A stretch of 64,000 bases of DNA. It comes from Biscogniauxia marginata (taxonomy: Eukaryota; Ascomycota; Sordariomycetes; Xylariales; Xylariaceae). Positions 10,257 through 22,228 of the stretch are shown here, piece by piece. The position numbers were made by a program, and so were the translations under genes. The notes beneath the pieces were generated by a model. That model was not told where the DNA came from, searched no databases, and saw nothing but the letters and a program-made list of their open reading frames with translations. The stretch covers positions 124,001 to 188,000 of the forward strand of contig MU404069.1 of assembly GCA_022695795.1 (NCBI GenBank), written 5' to 3'. How positions within the stretch are numbered: the first letter of the stretch is position 1; every line of letters starts with the position of its first letter.

Positions 10257-13200
10257 TTCATTTCACCAAACCGGGCAAACTATACTGATGGATGTTTTCC
10301 CCGGAGTGATAAAAGACCAATTTTCCCCCTCCCTGAGGCCACTTTTTGTTCAAGGATCTTTTTTCCCCCATCGTCAAGCGGATCGTTTCCGCGCCTTGCC
10401 AGCGGAAGTCATGTTGTATCGAGAAGAAAAAAAATCAAGAATAAATCAGATTGTCGATGATACAAGGACAGAAGAAACTGCCGTGGAGATTTCATCGTGT
10501 CTGCTAAGAGTCTTGCGAATGGTGATTACTAAACCACAACCGTTGTGTGACGGGTTTGATTTTTGCCATTTGCGTGAACACCGAACGGGTTTGAAACCCA
10601 AGAGGACGGGGGAAGAAGAATGTCGCTAGGCCGTAAAGAGAACATTCAAGGTTCTTACCCAAAGATGTGACGGGCAGCAGAGAGGGCTCCACCATCTCGC
10701 CTTAGGCGCACCAAAGAAAAGAAAAGAAAAAATCTTGGTAATATACCCGGGTTCTGGTTAACTGTGCCGGCTCCGCGGGCCCTTGGGGATCGAACGATTT
10801 TTGCATGCGAAAGTAGGGAGGATCCTTCCCTCTTATGTATGTACAGAGGGGAGAAGTAAGATAAAATACAAAAAAAAGGGAATGGGCGTCGTTCGTTCGT
10901 TTCGACACCGAGTGCCCGGTCGGTCGGCAGTTCTCCCTCCCTTTTTACCAGATGAACTGAGGGCGGGCCGCAGTGACATAATATCCTTCCCACTTGGCCC
11001 CCGTATCCATGTCGCTGGCGGAGACCTGGGTGGGAGATCCGGCATCGTGATGTGATACCTCGTTTCTGTTTACCTAGTGTACATGAACGGGGTATATGGG
11101 CGTCAAGTAATGAATGGGGCGGGGCCCACGAAGTCAGCATTTGTTCGACGTGCAATGTAGTATAGGTCCATATAGCTATATACGGCACGGGAGGTGCTAA
11201 GCAGTACGCACATAGAACATGTACATATATGCCTGGCGCATCTTTGATGGTGCTAAGTTGAGTTACTACCTTGATGGTCACTCGGTGATGAGGCAAGGTA
11301 TGTCGTCGGAGGTATGTAGTGTACAAGAGATCCGAAGTCTCAAGCAAAGGCCTTGATTGATAAGAAGTTAGTAAGTTCTATTGAGCTGTTCGTCCGGGTT
11401 CAAAGCGTTTTGTATACTAGTTTACTTATTACTGTAGTGGCATATTCCACTACGCCAAGTAGGATGCGATTCCGTATCGGATCAGGCCAGTGTTACGTAT
11501 GCGGTGATAATCTCCGGCCCCGGTCAATTGACAGGTACTTATACAGAATATACAAGCTAGACTTTCGATAGCCGAGATATGACAAAAAATGAATATGGAG
11601 GGATCGTTGTGAGAGACCGGGGTACTAACAAATTATTCCCCGTTAAGCTTATCCAGAGAGCTGGACTGAACCTGTGATTCATATATACTTAACACGAAGG
11701 AGGGACTTAATAAATGTCTTATAGCTGCTCAAAATATTATCTATCATGTACTAGATAGCTATATTTTATGCATCTTATTCTGCATAGCCGTTGGAGGGTA
11801 GTAAGGGGTTGCCGTACCTTATAAGGGGCTATAAGTAGCGGATGGTCCCTTCAACTAGTACCGGCGATCTATCGAATAGAATTTGCCCAAATTTTCTTAC
11901 AAGATGAGCATAATTTTGCTCGTAGCCGGGGACATAGCTTGCATCACGCTCGAGGGAAGCCAGGTTCAGCGAGCGCACGGGACGGGAACTTCCGGTCTGA
12001 GCTTCTTGGGGACGCTTTGTATGCATTGTAATTCGTACACTAAAATAGATGGACCTTTAAGAGCCAGGACTGGATGGCGGTCCTGACTTTCATGAACCAA
12101 CTGACCGGGAGAAGGCTGGATGTGAGCCAAGACCCCGTCACCAAGCTCGCGTGATAAAGGTGTACACGTGGTAAAGTGCCGTTCCTTTTCTCTGACAGAT
12201 ATTCTTGTCGGAGAGCTGGGTGATAATAAGTTGAATATACTGACGGGGAGTGAGTTGTCTCCTGCCGCTTGTAATCTCATGACGGACTTCTTTCGGTTCC
12301 GTTCTTTTACGTGACTGTCGAGGAGAAACGCTGTTTCCACGAATCATCAGGTTGTCCAGGGACGCTATTTGTGCAATACATGGCAAACACATCATCAGGA
12401 GTTCAGCCCGTCAGCCTACCAGTAGCTAACCTGTATTAGTTGCATGCCCGGAGTATGGAATACCGGAGTATACAGATAGAATAGGAAGCATAAGGTTGGA
12501 CGGTGAATATCCCCCGATGGCATTATGTATCAGGCGTTTTTCAATGGCCTATGTCCATCACATGGCAATCGTTAATCCGTATGAGCGAGTAGACATATGA
12601 TTCATAGATTCGTGCAACCTCCAGCCGCAATCTTAGCTCCGTGGTGTTTGATAAAGCCTTGTCCGGCTAACTGGGAACCCCTTGAGATCCGAAAAGCGGT
12701 GTAGATAAACGAGGAATCGTTCGAGCAACGAATCGTGGCGCGTTCCGTCTAGCTGGGTCCTTCGTCAGAAGGGGGAGATTATATGTGGGTGCAGCACCGG
12801 ATAGACGGATGGGGTGGACGGGGGCGTGTAAAAAGGGAAAGAGTAAGAGAACCAAGGAAAAATAAAAAACTTCGATTGGCTTCAACCTGTTCTAATACAA
12901 AAGGCGCATACGTAAGGTGAGGTCGTCTGACTACATATTTACACACATTAGTGTACGTTGTGTGTGGTGTGGTTTCACAGTAGAAAAAGACAAGGGCGGA
13001 GAAAAAAAAAGAGACGAAGCAAGGATCCCGCGTTCCGGCGTGTTGGGAAGGACTGTTTTTTAGGTACTAAAAAAGAAAAATATACCTGAGGGAGGTACAA
13101 ACAGAACGACGACTCTTCGGGTTAGTTGGCCCATATTTAGCGGCCCGTGGTCCCAGTTTGCTGGAATTTGAAATCGGCTCCTAACACTAACAAGCATCTG

Positions 13201-16042
13201 GACAATATCTGGGATTGGGGATTCATGCGATATGAAAATCAATGGTGTCAAGTGTTGTCACTATTTGATTCACGTATCAACTTTTTTTTTCTTTGGCAAA
13301 CACCTCCCGGGTCCTGGTCAGGGGCGCTTCTAAACCGTACAGCCAATAAACAGAACTCGGAATTCCTCCTGGGACGGAATCTCCATCGTCCAACGTTCTG
13401 CAGCCCCAATTAATAATTTTACCCTCTTTCTTTCATATCCATGATTATTCCGTACGTGGGGACAGCTAAAATATCATGATGCATTGAATGGTCACATTTG
13501 GAGCGGGGCACTAGAGCATTGTCGACGGGCGAGGATTTGCGATGAGTTGCGGTATTGAGGGACCACCCGGCAGCGACGGCGATGCAAGACTTGCATGAGT
13601 AGGAATGTGGCCGCGTCGTTTATAACGTATCATCTTCAAGGCCGATCGTTTGGAGAGAAGTTGATACATGATAAAAAACTAAGGTATAGCCAAGACAATA
13701 ATTAAGGCCCTGTCAGCTTGCCATTCTCGCGCCGATCCGGTCCCATCTCTCTGATTTGCTAAGTTGGGGAAAAGCACACGCATGTAGCCGGACCTGATGT
13801 TGATCGATGTTGCAAGGTAGCCAGACATTTGGAGAGGATGACAGCCGATGTGGTGCCTCTATCAGCATCATCATCGTCATCATCATCACGTAAGTGAGTA
13901 AGGTAGGTCTCGGTAATTCCACGACCTCGAGACAAGATGAGAGGCACACCTACATAATTCATACGTAAGTAAGTAACCTAATTATCTGTCAATCCAAATC
14001 CAGATCTGGATATATCCTTTTAATTAGTCGGAGCTCTCCGTAGAGAAGGTGGTTAATGGTGTGACCAGGGAATGATGCAGAGAACTCTCCCCATCTCCTG
14101 CGACATCAGTAAGCTATACTATTATTTATCTTGTACAACTTGAATTGAAAACGAGAAAGTGAGAAGAGGAAAGGCGAAGTCTTGTGCATGGCTGCTTCAT
14201 GGGCAAGAGACGGATGCAAAAGCTAAAGAGATGGCTGCAGAACGGGCCTAGAGGCAGGAGATAGCTCAATATCATCACCAGGCCGGTTTCCTTGGTGGCG
14301 GAAATGGTTCCAATACTACTTAGCCTACTACCACTAGATACAAGTACTTACATAAAATTAAAGCACCGAACTTTATACCTAGGGTACATCGTTCATTAAG
14401 GTTTGTGGAGAATCAAGAAAGATCAGTTGGAAAACTGCTTAAGTTGATGTATTCTCCCGGGGGTGCGGGGAGTTACGTCGTATCCAGCGACCTGACTCGC
14501 GATGAATTGGCTATCGACAGGTTGAAGGTTTACCGAGAGCGGGAGTCTCTGTCAGATCCTTATTATTTCCGTATGGTAACACGCCACTGGAAATCCACTA
14601 TCCGACCTGTTGGTATCCTAGAACGTTTTCTGCAGAGAATAATGGGTTAATGTGGTGTGTATGTACCTAGTAGCGGAGCAGAGCACGCCTGTCTCCACTA
14701 GCCATTGTCGGTATCGGTACGAAGAGCGATCGAGTGAGCGCCTACTGTGTAGGTAGTGGTGCTGCCATGCTGTGTTGCACATTACCGTTGCCTTGCCCGA
14801 ATGGGTTAAATACCTGGGTAGAAGTACCTGTTCCGTCTTGGTGTAGGTTAGTGTACGTACCAGACCCTGGGGATCAGGGTACCGAGCAGCTGGAAGCGCT
14901 TACATAGGTAGCTTAGGTACCTTTGTAGACTAGAAACGTGCGAAGGTTTCTCTAGCAGCACATCGCTGTGCATGGCAACTTATCGTCTGAAAAACGGTAA
15001 GATGCGGCTGGTAAGAACCTACTCCAAGCCCGATTCCCAGGAGCCGGGTCCTGTCGCCGTTGCAAGGTAAGGAAAAAAGCAAGAAACAAAAAAGAAGCAA
15101 AAAAGGTCACCCCTTGCCGTGGGACATACCGAGATGATTGTTTCGTCGTCGAGTGGGTCCAGTATGCAGCCAAGAAATGCATACCCACATCAGTGGAGCA
15201 AAATTGCTGCTTGCTGGGTTCATTGCTCCTTCTCGCTGGCAACTACGGAGTACGGAATACTTACACGCTGCACAAGACCTCCAGATGCCAACCAATGCCG
15301 CCCACTACCACCCCCATGCCCATAACTCATACCCATACAAGTAAGATGTACCAGCGAAGGTACCTAGGTTACTGTCGCTACTGCGGCTGCTACTGCTACT
15401 TGCTACTGCTGCTGCTGCTAGTCCGTCTTGGCCCAGAAAGTATCCAATAATCCGTCTAAGTCCACGCATCCATCTTCACCTTGGGGGTGACCTAGCGTCG
15501 GTACAAACTACTGCAACCTGCCATCTGCCCATCCTTCTCAAATTCCTGTCTCTTAAACAAACCATCTCCCTAATCTACCTTCTCTCTTCTCTTCGAAACT
15601 ACTAATCCCGCCGGCAACGATATCCCTGGGCCTTTCCAATTCTTCCAACAATGGCTGCTTAGAATTGACATTGCAATCTAATGGGATATCCTATTTTCGG
15701 TGTTTGTGTGATATCAGTGGGAGAGATTCTGTCTTAGAAGCCTAGACAAAAAGAAAAAAAAAGTCTTAACATCTTGCTTCGTCTTAGTTGGATGAGGTTC
15801 TTTCTTGCATTGAGGCATTACGAGTGCCTTTTGTCGACATAGCAGCTCATCACCAATTACTATACGAAGGACCCGTCGTTTAGGTGGAATCGAGTATAGC
15901 ATTGCCGTCGAGTTGGGGAATTTCATCACGCTACGTCATTGGATATTAGAATTGCAATTGCGCTGGGCCCCGTAGGAACCCCCGGACGACCACCAACGAG
16001 ACTCGAGCTTTTAGGCCAACGACGGGAACAAAAGTCGAAACC
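10257..16042. other. Gene-poor interval, second part
   Basis: About 5.8 kb with no supported gene. The longer frames (for example 10655-11347 minus and 14405-14650 plus) have no domain motif, no credible start context and no splice-linked partner. CAT/CGT trinucleotide repeats occur near 13865-13890 and a CTG/CTA-rich patch near 15390-15420. The last 400 bases contain the 5' region of the zinc-ribbon gene. Confidence 0.45.
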
Positions 16043-17156
16043 ATGAGTTCTCCAGCGACAGGGCCCAAGGAGGGCAAGGGGAAGAAGGGCATTGACAAAG
16101 TCTTATATCGGGTGAGGACCGTCTTTAGGAAGGACCGTTCTAAGAAGGGTGCTGGCACCGCGGCCGGGACATTGGTACCAGCGGCGGAAGCCCCGTTGAT
16201 GAGGTAGACTATGCTCTTCTACATTGCGTCGAAGACTACTAACAAGCTTGAAGCCCGCCACCTGCTGCCGCCGCCGCAGCAGCAGTCAAAAAGGCGCCTG
16301 GATATGAGGGCGCTACCAGGATCCCCAGGATACAGATCCACGAGGAACGCGCGAAGCTGCTTGGGACTAAATTCGGGTTGGAGATCAAGCCCAACGAATG
16401 GCATACGACCGAGGGAGATGTGTTGCGAGTTGATAAGGCCGTCCGCATGCGGATCCACCGCGAGTGTCACCGGTGTCACGCCCAATTCGGCGCAAACAAC
16501 CAGTGCCCCAAGTGCCAGCACACCCGCTGCAAACAGTGTACTCGGTACCCTGTCAAGCGTGATGAGGCTGGGCGGCAGGCTAACAGGGAGAGGAGAGAAG
16601 CCCTCATCCAGAAGCACAAAGAGATGGCCCCTATCATCCCGAGCTACGACTACTCGCCCCAGAAGATCGTCCTGAAGCGGCCCGCCAAGTCCGGAGGCCA
16701 GGACTTGGTTTTCAAGGGCCGACCCCGAATGCGTGTCCGAAGAACCTGTCACGTGTGCAATAACCTGATCACGTCGGGCTCGAAGCAAGCGAGGACGTGC
16801 GACAACTGTGGCCACAGGCGCTGTGACGATTGTCCAAGAAACCCGTAAGTCCGATCAGCCAGACGGCATCATCTTGCCTTACTAACTGTATCTGTAGGGA
16901 TGCGAGGCAGAAGTATCCTTATGGATATCCTAACGACGAACCGGGCCAGAAGTTCAAAGGTGTCTATACCTGTCACGAGTGCCATAAGAAATTCCCGCCG
17001 GACGTGGACGATGGAGCCGAATGCTCGAACTGCTCACACAAGAAATGTTCCCAATGTACGCGGGTGAAACCGAAGAAGGTCGAACCCGAACCTGATCCCG
17101 ATGTTCTAGAGAGCCTGCGAGCTCGTATGGCAGAATTAAAAACGAGCGACAGTTAA
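16043..17156 (+). CDS. Conserved fungal protein with three zinc-ribbon-like modules, 336 aa
   Basis: Function unknown. Exons 16043-16203, 16254-16844 and 16898-17156. Introns of 50 and 53 nt have CTACTAAC or ACTAAC branch sites. The start is the ATG opening a Lys/Gly-rich N-terminus (MSSPATGPKEGKGKKG). An alanine run (about residues 57-63) precedes the conserved body. Three similar Cys/His units follow, at about residues 125-150, 219-247 and 276-303. Each has CHxC, a spacer, then C-x2-C-x-H-x2-C-x2-C ending in an Arg (CTR or CPR). Each probably binds zinc. The central part contains GLEIKPNEWHTTEGDVLRVD. The C-terminus is acidic/Pro (EPEPDPDVLESLRARMAEL). The modules could serve in protein or nucleic-acid binding; this cannot be decided from sequence. 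Confidence 0.88.
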
Positions 17157-20069
17157 CAGCTACGATTACTTTTACTTGGGCCATGGTCGATTTTCGTGTG
17201 GAGGATAGTTAAAAGGGTTATCGAATATCATGTTGCGAGATGCATTCGAACAGGCCAATGGTCTTGATTTCACTAGCGAGCATTGCATCTAGTCACGACC
17301 GCGACGTTCATCTACTAGACATACTCGTACCACGTACAATCTTTGTTCCGGAACATTTTCCATCTAACTTACTAGGTCTCGGAGAATGACAAAACGTCTT
17401 TTTTCATCTTCTCGATTCTTTTGCTCTCTTGCAACCACGATACACGACGACACGATAGGCATTATACCACATTTGAATATGCATTTACTTACTATCTTCT
17501 CGCATTCCCTCCACTTTTTTTTCTTCTTTCTTTTCGTGGGGGCGCTTTGGCGAAGGGTTTCTGTGATCTGCACCTGCAGCTTGGACGGATGGGGAGATCA
17601 GCCGGCGCTGGAGGATTAAGCGATGGACAAGGAGGTAGCGTAAAGATGCATTGCAGGTAGCGAGCGGGAACCCCTTACCTATCGACTACGCATGATGTGT
17701 ACCTACATCTTGAATGACTGTGGAACTTGTCAAAACCCGCTGCATACCTCACATATCTCATCCTTGGTGCTGGATATTGGAATCTTACCGTGATGATGTT
17801 AAAGAATTCCCTCCCCTTACCACGCTTCATCGTCCAGGGTTCTTCCCACCCAAGGTATCACGGCAGCCCTTTGCATTTGAGTAATCCAAACTGGTGGCAA
17901 TGGCCGACCCCCCGCTCTGCATATCGTGTGCACCACTCGCACATAAACCACCCCCGGCTCCAAACCACGAATGTCGTATTGGCCAGTGACAGCGCTGCTA
18001 CTCTCTCCACTGCCTTTTTTAGCAGGGTCGCTCTAGGTTGCACCGCAGGACGCTCGATATCACTCGCATATGATGATCCCGCCGACGGTGCCAACCCAAC
18101 CCGTCAGGCTGACTTGACTGATGCGTGTATCCGACCGGCTGGGTTCTGTCTGCCGCGAGTAGGAAACTCAGCCCCTTCTCTCCTTTTCGTCCTCCATCCT
18201 TTCTGGCTTGACAGCAGGCGCCACACGCTTTCCCTTGGGGTTGTGACGCCGCGTCAGGTGAAATCAACAGAGGCAGGTTTCCACTTTCAGACATGTCCGC
18301 ATGTACGCCGAGTAATTGGGAAGGGTGGTTGGCCTCCCGCGGGTACAATTTAATTACCTACCTTTCTCGGTCTATGCTGTGGAAGAGAAAAGACAAGAAC
18401 TGTTCTCCTGACCCAACTGGATGGTTTGCTGACACCCCCTTTTCCCCCCTTACTTCCCGCTCATCCTGACCCCCAATATCGCGTGCGGATTTTACCTGCC
18501 TGCCCACATAAACCTGCCATACTTCGCTGCTACCTTACCTGTGTACGCATTGCATTGCAGTTTAGGGCGGCAAAAAGGAAACGCATCTTGGTGGATCCCG
18601 CATGTCCGAGCCGTCCCCCAATAGGCGGTCGGTCGGGTCGGCCTCTGCAGCTGCGTCTTGCATTTCACACTATGCCGTATGTCGTATACAATGGTCAATA
18701 AAAGCAAAACCATCTGTCGTTTGGGGGACGGCGGCGGAGAGGGCGGCGGAAAATTCATAGTAATGATGAATCCATTTTTTCAAATGTATCTGTCGTAAGA
18801 TCCTCTTTTTTTTTTCCGCTCTGAATCTAGGTCACCGGGAAATACGGACTCGCCAACCCAATCCAACCACTAGCGGCTACATGTACCTCTATCGAACTTA
18901 CGGGCATATGGTAAAATTCCACTCATATACATATCTCCACCTGATGTGTATATGTATATAGATGGGTACGTACATGTAGTAGGAAGTCCCAAAGTCTTAC
19001 CGCCTCCGTTACCAGCTCCCAAACTGCCGGTTCTATGGAGAAAAAAAAAGGGGGTGTGAGGGGAAGACCTCCAAAGCCATTGGAAGAATAGGAATGGGAA
19101 TGGGATGATGGACTTGGCTTTTTGTATGCAGTACGTGCTGACTAGGTGGTATGCGGGCCAACCATATGCTCTTAAGGAGAGTACCTCGTCCACGGCACAA
19201 CACATACATCATGCCTGAAGAGAGCTTACATACATACATACCTGCTCACATACACTCACATAGACATGTTTCAATCATATCACCTACCTACCTATCTGAC
19301 CAACCTGTCTTACTGGCATGATTTAGAAATACAGACCACAATACAACATTACTATCAGCACATTATATTGGAAAAGGGAAAAAAGAAGAGAAGGGGGGGA
19401 AGGCGACAAAGCGGAGTGGTCTTCAGAGCCTCTCTATGCTATGCCATATGCCCATTTGTATTTTTTGAATTCAACTCTCCCCTTTTCCTTTGTGGTTGTA
19501 ATGATGAAGTTAAATACCACCCACCTCATGCATGTACCCGTATTCCCATCCCCTTCCAACGGTATTATATACCCCGCCGGTTATTAAGTAAGTCCTTCGT
19601 AGACGACTTAATAAGGCAGAGAAACGTGTCTTCTTCCCCCTTCCTCCCCCTTTCCTTGTAACATATCTGAGGCATGCACGTTTTACATACTCACTTATGC
19701 AAGCCTTGCGAGGCATTGTCCCGTGCGTATTATTAAGTATTACACGATGGCACGATGGGATGTTGGGTAGTATGAGTTTCGTCAGTCAGCTGACATGTGA
19801 GTTGAGCCCAGCCAGCCAGCCAGCCAAGACTTTTCGGTCATCTATCTTGGGTATTCCTCCATCAAACAAGTTTAACATGCCGACTTAGTTTCGAATTATC
19901 TCTCTCCTCGTCCGGCATATTTTCGTCCATAGCTAGGAAGGTTCAATTCTCCAACCGGTTGTGAGAGAGCCAGTAGCACAGGCTATAAGTTAGGTAGGAC
20001 CTCGGCAGAAGTTTCAAACCTATTGATCAGCGCCCTCTCCATCTTCTACCCGACTTCAAGTATTTCACA
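17157..20069. other. Gene-poor interval, third part
   Basis: No gene supported. It begins with the 3' region of the zinc-ribbon gene. A GC-richer patch at about 17850-18350 carries an open frame of about 208 codons on the plus strand, but that frame lacks an ATG start, a domain or a partner exon, so it is not annotated. Pyrimidine-rich tracts are frequent. Confidence 0.45.
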
Positions 20070-20099
20070 TTCCCTCGATCATCGCATCGATCGAGGGAA
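20070..20099. repeat. Perfect inverted repeat, 11-bp arms, 8-nt loop
   Basis: The left arm TTCCCTCGATC (20070-20080) pairs exactly with GATCGAGGGAA (20089-20099) around ATCGCATC. It is followed 7 nt later by a 12-G run (20107-20118). It could form a stem-loop in RNA or bind a dimeric factor. No transcript is identified. Confidence 0.6.
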
Positions 20100-20118
20100 C
20101 TAGAAAGGGGGGGGGGGG

Positions 20119-21472
20119 AATGCCGTGACCCGAGACGTTGAAAATAGCTACCCTCCTGCCACGCTAATTTGATATGCATATCTAACACGTACATACACCA
20201 TCAGTCAGTCAGCAGATCCGAGCCTGACTGGCGGGTCCGGGTCAACCCGACGTGCTCATCATGTATGTACATGAAGCTAAACATGGATAAGATGGTGTAC
20301 AGACAGGGTCATCTCGGCCGTAGACCCGGGACGTAAAGTCACCTACATATTTTTAATGGCGGTAGTGGTGGGGAAAGGAGAGCGTTAGTATTTTGCGCTT
20401 CTAGCTTACACTCATCAAAATGAAAGCCAAACCCACCTACGCAAGTATACATATTATCTCGGAAGAAGGCGCATGAAGCGCATCTATTCTACCACAGTAG
20501 AGCGAAGAAATAATTCACGCCTACCTAGTCTATCTATCTAACTAGTTCCTACTCGGAATACGCATGTCCTGTCTGTCTAGTTTCCCTTTCCTAGCTAACA
20601 CCAGCAAACATCACCCCCTATTTAGTAGTCAGTACCTACTTGCTGGAAGCCCATCAGACGTCAGAGGATCGTAGATCATGCTCGATCATATGCGGCGAAC
20701 TTTGTCGCGACGGACCGTACGGGATCCGGATTCGCAGGATGGTTCCTGCGCTTTGTCTAGGGCTTATTACAAGCTGATATACAGGTAGATGCGTACGTAG
20801 GATTTGCGCGCTAGTCGGGGCAAAAGGATTGAGAGAGGGAGAAAGTAATACGGAGGGAGCCAATGACGAAATTAAAAAAACAGCCAAGTAGGGTATTGGC
20901 TCATAAATAGCAAGATACAGGATTTAGACCCTCGGTTCTACCCCTTTTCCTCCCCTTCTTCTCTCTTTGCCTCCAGCTAGGGATTTTCGTTGCTCTCTAG
21001 GTAGACAACAAGCCAGGTGGCCAGTCACACGCAAAAAGGGCCAAGTATACGCACGTATACTAACTGCCTACATACGATACACACACCTACCCCATGCACC
21101 ACCTCTTCCATCCCTTACCTCGCAGGCAAGCGCGGTGAAGTCTATATATGCATCTCGAAGAAAGCAGAGAAATTTACAAGCGCGGCAGAAAAGAAAATAC
21201 ACCCTGTCGTTCCCTACATACGTACATTGGTTCTTTCTCCCGCCTGACATCAGCCCGCCCAACCCAACCATGAACCCCAACCTATCAAATCAACCCCCAT
21301 GCCCACCACACAAGCACATATACAAACGCACACGGCCAGACGTAGGTCCACAGAAAGCCTGCTCAGATGCTCCCCCCTCATATCTTGCTTACGCGCTACA
21401 CTCGCGTCCCATCCTTTCCCTCCCTGCAAGTTCGGTTCCGAGAGGGAGGATCGAGAGTACCAGAACGGACCA
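20119..21472. other. Gene-poor interval, fourth part
   Basis: No gene supported. Pro/Thr-rich frames around 20967-21560 look like translated low-complexity sequence. Confidence 0.4.
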
Positions 21473-21492
21473 GGGGGGGGGGGGGGGGGGGG
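21473..21492. repeat. 20-nt poly-G tract
   Basis: Twenty consecutive G on the plus strand within non-coding sequence. It may form G-quadruplexes. Length is prone to sequencing error. Confidence 0.85.
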
Positions 21493-22194
21493 AACCTGAC
21501 GGTTTGGGCCCGCTTGGCGGTATGTGCAATAATACCGTGGAAACACGTCTAACCTAATACATAATTATTCCTAGAAAGACTTCCCGGAGCGAGAAGTACC
21601 TTATGTTATACTAGATAGGTAGATACCAACTGAAGTTCAATGACTTGCCACACACACACACACACCGGTTGTTGAATGCTCTTTCTTTCCTTTGTCCTAC
21701 TAGTTAGTGGGGATTTGGTTTGCAGAGAGGAGGAAGAGGAAGTAAGGGTTGGAGTGGTGCATGAAGTTGTAAAAGTATTAGGGAGGTCGTCTTGATTAGC
21801 TATAATCGCATCTACCCTACCCTGAAGCACTATTCGTGTGGAGCGTACGACTTGGCAATCATATAAAAAAAAAGGGGGGGGGAGGGCGGCTAGAAATATA
21901 TATCTATAATTTTTCTTCGATTCCCACTTACCTCGAACTCCAATATCCATTCATCTACAACTGTATATGGTTCCACGAACTGACTCATCATTTTCCTCAT
22001 ATGTCTATTGGAGAGGTGAGAGGAGGGGGGTGTCAGTTTACAAGGTCCAGGGTGTGAGAGGGCCCTGAGGTTCCGTAGTCACGGTACGAACATGCTACAC
22101 AATAATAATAAGGGGAAAATGGTGGTTTTCCTTTTCCCGCCCGTTTGTGTGCCTTCTTACCGTCAGATCTTTTCCGTCCTCCCCACCAGCTTGC

Positions 22195-22228
22195 TTTTTT
22201 TTTTTTTTTTTGTGGGGGGGGGGGGGGG
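22195..22228. repeat. T17 tract followed by a G15 tract
   Basis: A T run (22195-22211), a three-base interruption, then a G run (22214-22228). Such T/G homopolymer boundaries are mutable and hard to sequence. Confidence 0.85.

Noticed and set aside
10231..10629. 132-codon plus frame overlapping the palindrome
   Set aside because: No family match and no codon pattern; it overlaps another open frame of similar length.
10655..11347. 230-codon minus-strand open frame
   Set aside because: No recognisable motif, mixed low-complexity composition, and other frames equally open. No splice partners.
17727..18353. 208-codon plus-strand open frame
   Set aside because: It begins with a non-ATG codon, has no domain and no conserved-looking blocks. 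Judged chance in a GC-richer patch.
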